DNA of 64,000 bases from contig OY811989.1 of the NCBI GenBank assembly GCA_963681505.1, positions 3,654,854 to 3,718,853 on the forward strand. The letters are read 5' to 3'. This stretch comes from Eunapius fragilis. Its lineage: Eukaryota; Porifera; Demospongiae; Spongillida; Spongillidae. A program made the translations under genes and the position numbers. The notes beneath the pieces were generated by a model. That model saw only the letters and a list, made by a program, of their open reading frames with translations. It was not told where the DNA came from and did not search any database. This document shows positions 10,844-21,007 of the stretch, piece after piece; within the stretch, counting starts at the first letter, position 1, and each line of letters opens with the position of its first letter.

Positions 10844-13745
10844 CTATTCTAGTTAGCAGGTAATCAAAAGAAGTTGTCTAATTTCGATAACCAAATCACC
10901 CACACCCTCTTGCTGTCCCATGAGCCTAGAGTTCTCACATACTCTAAAAAAAAAACATTTTCCTTTTACTGAATCAACATTGCACTTCTTCTATAGCAAA
11001 ATTGCTGTGTCATGTAAGCATAGCCAATGTTTCATCTGATGGTGCAACGTAGGGTATGAATGCAATTAAAAGGGGGTGCATTCCCAAACATACAACTCTC
11101 ACCCCATACTGGCTTGCCACACAACTGCATTTACACTAATGAAAGCTATATGGTGCTTGACTTTAAGCCAACAAACCAATCCTCTCCGCAGGCTACAATG
11201 TCTGTGTCTGTTGCCTCCAAAGTGACTGGTAACGTATTTCAGTTCTAGATACACTGAGGCAAGGTGTATTCAAGTGTGTGTGTGTGTGTGTGTGTTGCAT
11301 TTTATAGCAATGCGAAGATAGAGCTGTAGTGTACAGTCTGCCCAGTACCAATTTTAGCCTGACTTTTCAAAAAATTGATCAACGATGAGAGTAAAATAAC
11401 TGTGTATTATTATACTAAAGTGTCCACATCCCCATCTCCCCGTTGTACTCTCCTCCCCCCCCCCCCGACTCAGCTACAGTTATTTGTTTCGTTGCTATGG
11501 CACTGAACAATATAACAAACACAGATGGCAGCTTTTGCCTCAGGTTTGCAGGTCCCTTGAACACACATGTAACTCACTCACACCTGATCTCAAGCACACA
11601 GGAATGCACTTAATCGTAGACTGACCGGCGTTAACCGGTTTAACATACTTGTACCACAGGTTAAAGGCCATGTTTTCCTCCAACAGCACCACTGTCCCAT
11701 TCACATACCATTAGCGCCACACCAGCCTCACTATCTGTTGCGTTACAAGCAATCTCAATCCTCCCACTTTTTGCCGCCATCTTAACTACCATGGCTAAAG
11801 GACTTGATATAAATTTAAACGTTTGCGCCTCTTCATCGGCCATTATTGGCCAGAGACCTGCCTGCTGAAGAGCATGGTTGTTAATGGCATAGCAACTATT
11901 CAGATAGGAGTCAGGCGAAGCTGAAAATGGCGGATCAGCGTCTCATCGGTAAACAAGGACTTCATAGCGCTAGAGCTCTCATTGTTTTTGCTTACACTGG
12001 GTGTAATGAGTGTTTCGGAGCCTATACTAGTGGAAATATTACGTTTCCTTGCGTCTCAAAACGGTTACACATTTTTAAAAACTGTTTCAACACAAACGGT
12101 CAATCTATGATTAGCAGAAACTGCTCCAAGGTTTATTAACAAACGCTTGGTCCAGACAATAAGCTGTTCCTGACAAAATGCATTTGATAATCGCAACTTT
12201 ATGGAAGTGAGAGCAATGATACGGCTTCATACCAATGGCTACCTGGTATCATACCAATGGCCCAGGGTCATGTTCTGATATCACATTAATGGCCCAGGGT
12301 CGCTACCTGGTATCACACTAAGGGCCCAGTAATACTCTGACATCATACTAAAGGCCCAGGGTCATGATACTAATGGTGCATTCATTGGGCATGAAATGCT
12401 GAACTTGGAAGCAGTGGTTATATTCATAGATGGAATATGCCATTGATCAGCATCCAATAAAATAACTGAATTTTGAATTTTACAGCCATGAGGTGTTCTT
12501 ATGGCCCACGATTAATCTTCACATGATCACGCATTACCTCTGGGGAAACATACGTTCCCTAGGGGTAATAAGTGATTGGACAATAAGTAATAGATCGCTT
12601 AACTGGTAAGGGATAACACAACTCCGCCCTTTCTATGCCTGACCTCGTTTTTGATTTTCGACGTTGCTTTAATTTGTTGCCGTAATTTACGCTATTGTTG
12701 ATGGCAAATAGTTTAAAATTGGAGTGTGGGTGAAGGCAAAAGCGACAAAAGTACGGTACACTGGAGTTCGGGAAACAAGCATTCTTTAGTTGAAATGCGT
12801 GGTGAGATAGTAAGGACGGAAGGTGCAGGCCCACTACTGAGTGGTTCAGTATGATGGGACAAGCCACAGAGTGAAAGTGCAAGGAACGTTATCAGCCTCA
12901 ACTGTGAGGCTGATAACATAGCTTGAAGTATACAGAGGATAACATAGCTGATGAAGTATACAGAGGATAACGTAACTGATGAAGTATACAGAGGATAACG
13001 TAGCTGATGAAGTATACTGAGGATAACGTAGCTGATAAAGTATACAGAGGATAACATAGCTGATAAAGTATACTGAGGATAACGTAGCTGATAAAGGATA
13101 CAGAGGATAATGTAGCTGATATGGAGGATAACACAATAAATCTTCAGACACAGATGAGGCTCCAGTTATGTTGTGGATGCCCATTCCATGGCTGAACCTG
13201 TCACTCCAGCTGTTGAAGCAATACTATCTGAAATTATCACTGCTGACCATTTTGATGGTAATCATTTTGATGGTAATGATCACAGTATGAGAACTCTGTG
13301 GGGTGATAATTTGCCAGTAACCATCAAATCAGGGTACGATCTCTCTCTGGTGATGTTCCCCACACAAAGTTGAGAGATTATGGACATCAATCACACTTGT
13401 AGATGCAGGACAGATGGCAAGTAACACCACAGGGGCTTCTCAAACTAATTGTATGGTATGACAGTGCAACAACGCATGGAGAACGCCGTAATTACTGGAG
13501 AGTTGAAGGTGAAGGTGAGGGAGAGCCTCTTTCCTGCTCAAGCTTGGGGGTTCCCCTGTTCGGCATGGGACAGAGGAGGTCTGAGACAGTTCTCCGCTAC
13601 ATGACATTACATGAACCCCACAAGTGTTGATGAAGAGGGCAGGTGGCACCCTGTTTGCTCTTTTTGGTTGATGCCTTCAATGAGTGGCAACTTGACTAGT
13701 TGTTGATGAATCGTAAGTAGTACGATATGTTTGCACGCACGCACA

Positions 13746-13805
<60 letters not shown>

Positions 13806-16800
13806 CATTTGCAAACCAAAAAGTGTTGGTACAGAGTTCAAGGGACCTAGCTGATGGTGTGACTGGTGTCATGATGAGATTGGAGACCCAGGAAAGGAAG
13901 GCTGACATGGCCGACAAGGACTTGTCTGCTGGTACAGCATGGTTGCTTCGTCTCTGTGAGCCCATACATTGGGAGCCACTGCATCATAAGAGCACTCACC
14001 AGCACAATGCTGCAGTTGAATTAGGAAAGGGAGGCTTGTTTTTACATGGGATAGTGAAGGGGGTAACAAAGGAGAAGTACTTTGATACAAATCAATATGG
14101 AAAGGGTGCCCTTCATGTTGTAACGTCAACCACTGATTGAATCCACATGCTAGCTAGCTCTTGGCTGGCAGGATAGGGCACTGAAGAAGTTCTTGTCAAC
14201 ATGTGGAACAATCGTTGATAGCCATCCTCACAAGAAAAACCGATACCATGTTTCAGACAATGGCAAATCACCTGAGACATTCTACAAAACTGTGAAGAGG
14301 CCCAAGCTTGTTGAGGAGTATTTTGATAGTGCCGAGACAGGTTGACATCTGCAACCATCTTCGGCATGGTTCCTTAGCCTTTGCAACCATCTTTGGCATG
14401 GTTCCTTAGCCTTTGCAACCATCTTCGGCATGGTTCCTTAGCCTTTGCAACCATCTTCGGCATGGTTCCTTAGCCTTTGCAACCATCTTCGGCATGGTTC
14501 CTTAGCCTTTGCAACCATCTTCGGCATGGTTCCTTAGCCTTGGAAGATGCCTGTGGTACAAAGAAGTGGCATCAGCGTGTATTTTCAACCATTTTGGAAA
14601 TGGTGGAAGATGACGCATTTTTAGTTTATCGGGCCCTTTATGCCGATGGTCACAGCATCAGACACGACAATTTACAGAGAAGCTGGCACTTGCTATTGTT
14701 CATAACGATTTTGGTGTTTCAGTTTCACCTGGCACTACTCATCACTTCATGCCTCTGACCACACTCATTCAAAATAGGGATGTGGCTATACCACTAGGAG
14801 GAAGTACTTGGTGTGTGTCCATGCTTTCGAAGAAGAGAACAATGGACATTATTACTGTGTGACATGCAGTCGGCCAAAAGGATGGTTTTGGTGGTTACTG
14901 TGCGGTATGTGGTCAGAAAGGAGAACTGATGTATGGACTGGCACCAGGACAATGGATATGGACTGGCATCAGGACCATGGATATGGACTGGCATCAGGAC
15001 AATGGATATGGACTGGCATCAGGACCATGGAGTTCCACATTCTGAATAACATACCTTCAGTTGTAATCATAATGTGTTAGTTTTCAAAAAACTTGATTTT
15101 TGGGTGGGATGGGTGGGTGGGGGGGTGGCCACAGTGTAGACCTAACTGTACAAATGGTCCATCTTTAGACGTGTCCCAGCCTTACATGCAAGCAGGAAAA
15201 CAAACCCATTACGGGACCTCACCACAATGGCAGCTAACCACTATGTTGCTAACTATTATGGCGGCTAACCATTATGGCAGCTAACCATTATGGCAGCTAA
15301 CCATTACAGCAGCTAACGATTATAGCAGCTAACCATTACGATAGCTAACCATTACGATAGCTAACCATTACGATAGCTAACCATTATGACAGCTAATCAT
15401 TATAGCAGCTAACCATTATAGCAGCTAACCATTACAGCAGCTAACAATTATGACAGCTAACCCTTACAGCAGCTAACCATTATGATAGCTAACCATTACG
15501 ATAGCTAACCATTACGATAGCTAACCATTATGACAGCTAACCATTATGACAGCTACCTTCTAAAACAATCAGTACATATGCATTGTGCTGCATAGTATGA
15601 GTCTGGGTACTGGAATAGTGTGGGTCTGGGTACTGGAATAGTGTGGGTCTGGGTACTGGAATAGTGTGGGTCTGGGTACTGGAATAGTGTGGGTCTGGGT
15701 ACTGGAATAGTGTGGGTCTGGGTACCACGTGCGTGATGTCTACCACCATAAGCAAAGGCAGTACCACTTCAGCCAATGCTCAAGCACACCCCATATATGG
15801 TAAGTGGTGAGGGTGTTGTATGTGGTGAGGGTGTTGTGTGTGGTGACGATGTTGTATGTGGTGAGGGTGTTGTGTGTGGTGACGGTGTTGTATGTGATGA
15901 GGGTGTTGTATGTGGTGAGGGTGTTGTATGTGGTGAGGGTGTTGTATGTGATGAGGGTGTTGCGTGTGGTGAGGGCGTTGTGTGTGGTGAGGGTGTGGTA
16001 TGTGGTGAGGGCGTTGTATGTGGTGAGGGTGTTGTATGTGGTGAGGTGTTGTGGGTGGTGAGGGTGTGGTATGTGGTGAGGGTGAGGTGTGTGGTGAGGG
16101 TGAGGTGTGTGGTGAGGATGTTGTATGTGGTGAGGGTGTGGTGTGTACTTGACTTCTACTTTTGATTACCAGCACACCATTGATTCAAGCCACGCGTTAT
16201 ACGATGCCACCATCACATATTAACAACAGGCCGAACAGAAGAGCAATGCCATGTAATGGGGGACAGGTGGTCACGTGATGGTCACGTGATAGGACTGGGA
16301 TCATGAGAGAGGTGGTGTGGTTAACCTGAGCAGAGGTGAAAAAGTTTAACAAGGATGTAGTCAAAGGTGGTGGGGTAGCAAGTTGGAATCAAGTGGTCCA
16401 TAAGGTCCCCCCACACCCTGAAATAGGGGCCATAGCGGGGAACTGACACCATTAATTGGATTGTGGTTCGTTCGTTCGTTCATTTGGCTACTGACTGGCA
16501 TCTGTGGAGCCCTTGATGTAATAATGGTCTAATCCCCACTAAGCCCACTGAGGGGGAGGGGGGTAGAAAACCCGATAGGTGCCTTAGGCAGGGTTGTTGG
16601 TGATAATGAGATATAAAACAACGCCACAACTCCTCCCATGCGACCACACCCACCCACACAACACATACACACAACTTACGTCGTTCTACGCAAGTTACAT
16701 AAACGGTTTCTTCATTCAGCTTACAGTGACTTTGGTCCCGTCCTCCAGCGTAATTTCCTTCGTGTAGTAGTCAAAGCCGACTGTCGACACCGAATCCAAT

Positions 16801-17037
16801 TGCACCCTGCCGTCCAAGTACAGCTTCGCGAGGCATGTCTTTCCAACTCCGCTGTCGCCAAGAAAAACTACCTTGAACGTGTGAGAGCTCTTTTTCTAAA
16901 CGTACAAATAAAAATTAAAAAAAAAAACTTTGCTTACTAGTACTTGTCTCTTAGGTGGCTCCCCTAAGCCCTACCTTAGCGAATCCGACTGGATTGACTT
17001 TAGAAGCCTTCCCAGGGACTGACCGTTTCGTCGCCAT
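8384..17037 (-). CDS. Rab-like small GTPase 3 of the tandem array, with a 7.8-kb intron
   Basis: Three minus-strand exons join in phase 0: 16975-17037 (MATKRSVPGKASKVNPVGFA plus K), 16725-16895 (P-loop GDSGVGKT, switch I STVGFDYY) and 8384-8935 (LQVWDTAGMEQFRG to the stop), 261 residues in all. G3 has Met for Gln; G4 is GNKGD and G5 ELSAAE. The protein ends in NHHC, with a single Cys instead of the Rab CC/CXC. The exon structure is the same as in genes 2 and 4, and no other P-loop exon or G3 exon lies between, so I pair these exons despite the 7829-bp intron. If the link is wrong, each half is a separate broken gene. The intron holds tandem repeats and a dead piggyBac copy in the opposite orientation. 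Confidence 0.75.
8945..8984. repeat. (GT)n microsatellite at a splice acceptor of GTPase 3
   Basis: Twenty GT units; on the transcript strand this is (CA)n running up to the acceptor of exon 8384-8935, again replacing the pyrimidine tract. Confidence 0.9.
9068..9382. repeat. Minisatellite, ~29-31 bp unit
   Basis: About ten head-to-tail copies of a unit beginning GTCACCTCATGAGGGGGTCA and ending in TTGCAAACAT. Copies differ by the length of the G run. The unit contains the palindromic core CCTCATGAGG. Confidence 0.9.
9386..10060. other. Intronic DNA without recognised features
   Basis: Within the large intron of GTPase 3. A purine-rich piece (9396-9460) is followed by unremarkable sequence. 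No reading frame resembles a known family. Confidence 0.5.
10061..10941. repeat. Three (CA)n tracts with a duplicated flank
   Basis: (CA)n tracts lie at about 10061-10103, 10539-10621 and 10775-10841. The ~90 bp following the second tract (10660-10768) recur after the third (10845-10938), including the words AGCAGGTAATCAAAAGAAGT and CCTAGAGTTCTCACAT. The second copy has an internal deletion. This is a direct segmental duplication carrying the microsatellite with it. Confidence 0.85.
10942..12224. other. Intronic DNA, nothing recognised
   Basis: It holds a (GT)n run at 11276-11294 and a C run at 11454-11466. Short frames of about 60-70 codons occur on both strands but none resembles a known family. 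Confidence 0.5.
12228..12372. repeat. Degenerate minisatellite, ~50-bp unit
   Basis: Three to four diverged copies share the words ATACTAATGGCCCAGGGTC and CTGGTATCA. Flanking sequence to 12890 has no recognised content. Confidence 0.6.
12905..13130. repeat. Minisatellite, ~28-bp unit
   Basis: About eight copies built from GATGAAGTATACAGAGG and ATAACGTAGCT. Because 28 is not a multiple of three, all frames stay open on the minus strand, which creates false Tyr/Ser/Leu-rich ORFs. Confidence 0.9.
13741..13801. repeat. (CA)n microsatellite inside the piggyBac relic
   Basis: About 28 CA units, with CACGCG variants at the left edge. It splits the transposase-like frame. Confidence 0.9.
14348..14545. 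repeat. Minisatellite, 34-bp unit, inside the piggyBac relic
   Basis: Six near-identical copies of a unit containing GCAACCATCTTCGGCATGG and TTCCTTAGCCTTT. Low divergence shows the expansion happened after the transposase decayed. Confidence 0.9.
14934..15032. repeat. Short minisatellite, 25-bp unit
   Basis: Four copies of GGACTGGCATCAGGACAATG followed by GATAT, at the right side of the piggyBac relic. Confidence 0.85.
15222..15553. repeat. Minisatellite, 16-bp unit
   Basis: About 20 copies of GCAGCTAACCATTATG with G/A and T/C variants. Confidence 0.9.
15594..15727. repeat. Minisatellite, 23-bp unit
   Basis: About six near-perfect copies of a unit beginning GTGTGGGTCTGGGTACTGGA and ending ATA. 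Confidence 0.95.
15800..16146. repeat. Minisatellite, 18-bp unit
   Basis: About 19 copies of GGTGAGGGTGTTGTATGT with variants. The 18-bp period keeps frames open (Val-Cys-Gly-Glu-Gly repeats), which are not genes. Confidence 0.95.
16151..16724. other. Left part of the GTPase 3 intron's first-exon side, nothing recognised
   Basis: Unique-looking sequence with a short (GTTC)n run near 16465-16482. The donor for exon 16725-16895 lies at its right edge. Confidence 0.5.
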
Positions 17038-17355
17038 ACTTTAACGCAACTTCAAGAGGCAAACGTAGAACACATACCACGGCGGAGGCATTCACAGTGC
17101 ACGCGGTCACGTGTGCATGTATATTCCGTTACACCTTCAACCTCCTCCCCCCCATATGTCAAAATGTTATAACACAAATAATACACAAATCAGGTTGGGT
17201 TAAAATAACAAACGATTGCTGTACAGTAACTCCCTAGGCAGTAGTGTTCCACCAGCAGAGAGAACCTGAGATGACTGCATGGACTGACCCAATATCCAAA
17301 AAAAAAACAAAAAAAAAAAAAACAGAGGCACTTGTGTTTTCCAATGACCTAGCAT
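17038..17355. other. Intergenic spacer between GTPases 3 and 4
   Basis: It would contain the promoter of gene 3. A-rich runs occur near 17299-17322. No gene seen. Confidence 0.55.
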
Positions 17356-17414
17356 AGTCTGGGGACCAGACTGATTGGTTGAAGGTTACAACCAATCAGT
17401 CAGGTCCCCAGGCT
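17356..17414. repeat. 59-bp inverted repeat overlapping the stop codon of GTPase 4
   Basis: Two 26-bp arms (AGTCTGGGGACCAGACTG...) match at 24 of 26 positions around a 7-bp loop. On the mRNA of GTPase 4 the stem starts within the TAG stop codon itself. Confidence 0.85.
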
Positions 17415-18827
17415 AACAGTGACCGTGCTGCCCTCGTCTTCGACTTGCTATAACCCCCTCCTGCTGCTCAAAAACCTCACTCGGTACGTCCCCCATGGGG
17501 GGCTCCAGAATCTCCCAGCCTAGCGAAATACTGTTGCCACCCGACAACCCAGGAGCACCAGCGTCAGGTGCCGGTCCAAACACCATATCGTGAGCCATTC
17601 GCTTCAGGAGGTCGTGCAACCCAGCAAGGCCACTTTCCTCCCGGGCCGTAAGCTCAGCAAAGACCATGTGGTGGTCATGAGCGAGGGACATGCCCTTCCC
17701 TTTGCTGACCATCCTCTCCCCGCTCCCCTCTCTGTCCAGTTTGTTCCCCACGAGGGCCAAGACCACCTTCTCCGACCGCAGGTACTGCCTCTGTTCCCTG
17801 AGCCACAACTCTGTCACGCTCTTGAAGGTCTCGAGATTGGTGATGTCGTACACAAAGATGACACCATCTGCCCCCCTGTAGTAGTTGGTGACCAGGCCGT
17901 GTCTGTTGCTTTCCATCCCGGCAGTGTCCCATATGTGAAGCTCCTTGGGGGTAAAAATATGGTCACGCACATATACAATGGTCAGAGAGAGAGAGCGCCG
18001 TATGCAACAGCATTGAGAAGCAAGCACTTTTAAACAATACTAACATCTACCATCATTTTTCTGGCAATACACAGGACTAAGACTACGCAATTTCATACGT
18101 TAAACAGGCAACAATGCCCGGGGTATGTAAACTCTGTGCACTGAAAACAACACATGTTCAAAATGCTGGTCGCCTTGGTGATGGCAGTACATGCAGGTAC
18201 ACTAAAGTGCTGTGTGCATTGCATAAGGTCCATGAGGTAGCAGAGGCCTATGGAATACGGTGCTACTTCAACCTCTAGGTAGTGGGCATTACCTCCACAC
18301 TGTATACAGGTGGTGGGTGTCACCTCTAGACTGTATAAGGTGGGTGGGTGTCGTAAAGTCATCTCCACATGGTGGGTGTCACCTCTACACTGTATACAGG
18401 TGGTGGGTGTCACCTCTACACTGTATAAGGTGGGTGGGTGTCGTATAGTCATCTCCACATGGTGGGTGTCACCTCTACACTGTATACAGGTGGTGGGTGA
18501 GTATACAGTGGTGGGCGTTGGCGTTCAGCTGAACACCACTTGCAAGGTCTAGCTTGTACATTTATATGGATGCTTACACGGAATGTGGACTTAAATGTTA
18601 TTATGTTATTATAATCATTGTGATAATAAATAAAAATACAGACTTCATATGCATGCAGCAGTACCAGGCGAAGGAGTGGGGGGATGGGGGGGGACCCCAA
18701 AGCCAACGCTTTATGCACGTACAAACAGCACTAATAATATGTTGAATGTTGTAGCTAAATATGCGCTTAGTTCGTAATCCAAAAGGAAAGTATGCACAAT
18801 GCCGGCCGGTGAATACGTTTTACTCGT

Positions 18828-18858
<31 letters not shown>

Positions 18859-19336
18859 GGGGGGGGGCAATTATCTTTTCCTTACGCCTCTGAATCCAGT
18901 CCTTGTAAAAGCTACTTCGCGTGACCCACCCGACCCCACCCCGTCGTTGCTAGGACGCATCTTCGTAGCGCCTCTCGGTAAACACTTGGGGAACGTAGTA
19001 ACACTTACAACTGCAGTGGCTTCGTCGTCGTCAAGCAAAACGTTTATTTTGAAAAAGTCGAAACCAACGGTTGACAAGGGGTGCAGTTCGATGGTGCCAC
19101 TCTTGCACATGTGAGCTAGACTCGTCTTGCCCACGCTGGAATCACCAAGAAACAACACCTTGAAGGACCTGTGAGGGTTGTAGGGCTTCTTCGCATCCTG
19201 CCATGCGTTGTTAAAACAGGAGCCTTAATATATCTAAATACGTGATATCACTTTTGACTATTACTAGTACCTTTCTTACATTATCTTCTTTGTGCAGGCT
19301 GTGGTTTTTACTAGTATGTCTCGCTACAGTAGCCAT
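17413..19336 (-). CDS. Rab-like small GTPase 4 of the tandem array (Q-to-M)
   Basis: Three minus-strand exons, 19280-19336 (MATVARHTSKNHSLHKEDN), 19009-19197 and 17413-17943, join in phase 0 and give 258 residues. Motifs: P-loop GDSSVGKT, switch I STVGFDFF, G3 WDTAGMESNR, G4 GNKLD, G5 ELTARE. Met replaces the catalytic Gln, and the following Arg-Phe of typical Rabs is lost too. The C-terminus is RRRGQHGHC, basic with a single terminal Cys, as in gene 3. The acceptor before the G3 exon is either AAG|GAG or GGAG|CTT; I chose the first. Genes 3 and 4 share STVGFD and the single-Cys end and look like the closest pair of the array. The 1065-bp second intron holds a minisatellite and a poly-G run. 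Confidence 0.8.
18285..18503. repeat. Minisatellite, compound ~30/36-bp units
   Basis: Copies of GTGGGTGTCACCTCTACACT followed by GTATACAG or GTATAAGG, with a higher-order repeat of about 110 bp (18310-18420 versus 18420-18500). It lies in the second intron of GTPase 4. Confidence 0.85.
18841..18867. repeat. Poly-G run preceded by (GT)n
   Basis: About 26 consecutive G after a short (TG)n run, in the second intron of GTPase 4. Long G runs of this kind recur across the window (21225-21245, 35027-35056, 35537-35552, 40546-40564). Confidence 0.9.
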
Positions 19337-19512
19337 ACGCACAATAATATTAAACGAAAAGGAATGATACGGCTCCTCGTATCCAGCCCCACAAGTAAAC
19401 ATTTAATTATATTATATATATCAACTGAGACATTGCAGATCATCCCAATACAATGGCCACTGACCTTGTGTACTCTCAATCAGATGACCGAACCATATAA
19501 GAACAATACAAA

Positions 19513-19845
19513 ATGGGTGTGTTGATGCGCAGGTCAAGCCTAGTAGTGATGAAATGGATAGATGATGGCCATCCTAAGTTCTCTGATATGGCAATGCTGG
19601 TTTGCAATGGAGTCTGTGGTGTGGATGCCAAGTGGAAAGTGACTGTTATCAGTGGTCATGCAGACAGCTCCTACACAAGAATTATAGACTTTATGCTGAC
19701 AAAGTGCCACTTATTGTCCAGCTAACAATGGTGAGGGGAACCAGATGTATGGAGTGCGGAGCAACGAAGGAGACTTGCAAAACAGATTACATTTGGTTCC
19801 TTTTCCAAATACCGCACTGCAAGTTGGCCATGAACAGAGTTACTG
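19513..19845 (+). pseudogene. Possible second piggyBac-like fragment
   Basis: The plus strand encodes LVVMKWIDDGHPKFSDMAML near 19535-19595, like the 'v.WvDn..v..ls' block of PGBD transposases. A Cys-rich piece GTRCMECGATKETCK near 19735-19785 is like the C-terminal zinc domain. The frames are different and the pieces lie close together, so it is at most a decayed deletion copy. It could also be chance similarity. Confidence 0.3.
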
Positions 19846-19883
19846 CCCCCCCCGCCCCATATTTTGCCTGGCAGGGGGCATTA

Positions 19884-20240
19884 GAGATACTCCCCCAAGA
19901 GAGACACCCAGGGTGGAGATACTCTCCCAAGAGAGGCACCCAGGGTGGAGATACTCCCCCAAGAGAGACACCCAGGGTGGAGATACTCCCCCAAGAGGGA
20001 CACCCAGGGTGGAGATACTCTCCTAAGAGAGACACCCAGGGTGGAGATACTCCCCCAAGAGAGACACCCAGGGTGGAGATACTCCCCCAAGAGAGACACC
20101 CAGGGTGGAGATACTCCCCAAGAGAGACACCCAGGGTGGAGATACTCCCCAAGAGAGACACCAAGGGTGGAGATACTCCCCCAAGAGAGGCACCCAGGGT
20201 GGAGATACTCCCCCAAGAGAGACACCCAGGGTGGAGACTA
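19884..20240. repeat. Minisatellite, ~32-bp unit
   Basis: About eleven copies of a unit that begins CCCAAGAGAGACACCCAGGG and ends TGGAGATACTCC, with one-base length variation in the C run. Open frames in several phases on both strands are repeat artefacts. Confidence 0.95.
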
Positions 20241-20533
20241 AGCTACAAGATGTGAGGACCTCTGTCTCTGACTATGGACTAGTGAAACTACCTCCGACCA
20301 GTGCCTTCAACTTTGCCACCCACCTGTACATTACATTATTATCATACATAGACACGGTTTTGCTCTACACAAAGATGCTTTTAGAGATTTACATTATGGC
20401 TGGCAACCTCCTTTATTACCATCATATTGCATATGTGGCTCCTGGAGCATACCATGAATTGCCCATCAGGAGGCTGTCCTTCAATACTCAATGAGGTGCG
20501 TGACATGACCTCTGCATTCCTCAGTGAGGTATG

Positions 20534-20635
20534 TTCCGAAGATATTCACAATCAACTTAGAGCAAGATTTCGCGGGCTTCAAGTACAAAACCCCGCGAAA
20601 TCAAGCCCTTTACTTGAATGTGAATATCTTCGGAA
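20534..20635. repeat. Short inverted repeat (MITE-like), ~100 bp
   Basis: Arms begin TTCCGAAGATATTCACA and end TGTGAATATCTTCGGAA, with a second inner pair (GATTTCGCGGG / CCCGCGAAATC). The structure can fold into a near-complete hairpin. Confidence 0.8.
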
Positions 20636-20955
20636 CGATGCATCGCAAACTAAACCATCTTTGGACTTCTATAGACACAGGACCGCTTTGTAAATATGCA
20701 AAATGTAAATTTAGCTCTACTATATTGCACAATCAAAAAGATACAGCGTTTTGAAGACCGCGCAATTTGGCGCGTTTATGGCCATTTTTCACGCACAATT
20801 ATGCGCGATTACGCCGTTTTTTTTTTCCCAGGGAGTTTCTTATGATTAATCTGTGTTGCATTCTAGGTGGGTTGATCTGCATACATAATTGATCAATGGA
20901 TGTGGCTAGAAAAAAAGAGAGCATGTCGTTTGTTTCATGATTAAACACTACATTG
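20636..20955. other. AT-rich DNA, nothing recognised
   Basis: No coding signal or named repeat; includes a T run near 20818-20827. Confidence 0.5.
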
Positions 20956-21007
20956 GAATGTTTATTAATCTACAGAGGGTGTAATGGAGCAACAGAATCA
21001 ACAGAAT

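Larger units (their letters stand above)
13170..14900 (+). pseudogene. Decayed piggyBac-like transposase (DNA transposon relic)
   Basis: Several plus-strand frames resemble parts of PGBD/DDE_Tnp_1_7 transposases in the right order. A 'VKRPKLVEEYFDSAET' stretch near 14300-14340 corresponds to the vkrP-x-vadYN region. Then WHQRVFSTILEMVEDDAFLV near 14570-14625 corresponds to the conserved 'W..rvF...l.....Na.ilY' block, and a Cys-rich tail near 14815-14880 (HYYCVTC) to the C-terminal zinc-binding domain. The frame is broken by frameshifts, by a (CA)n tract at 13743-13801 and by a 34-bp minisatellite. Terminal repeats and TTAA ends were not identified. It lies antisense in the intron of GTPase 3 and is non-functional. 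Confidence 0.55.

Noticed and set aside
15776-16175. ~130-codon ORFs on both strands
   Set aside because: An 18-bp minisatellite keeps these frames open; no start context, splice sites or domain.
19602-20255. 217-codon ORF on the plus strand and antisense ORFs
   Set aside because: Most of its length is the 32-bp minisatellite; only the first ~80 codons might reflect a transposon remnant.
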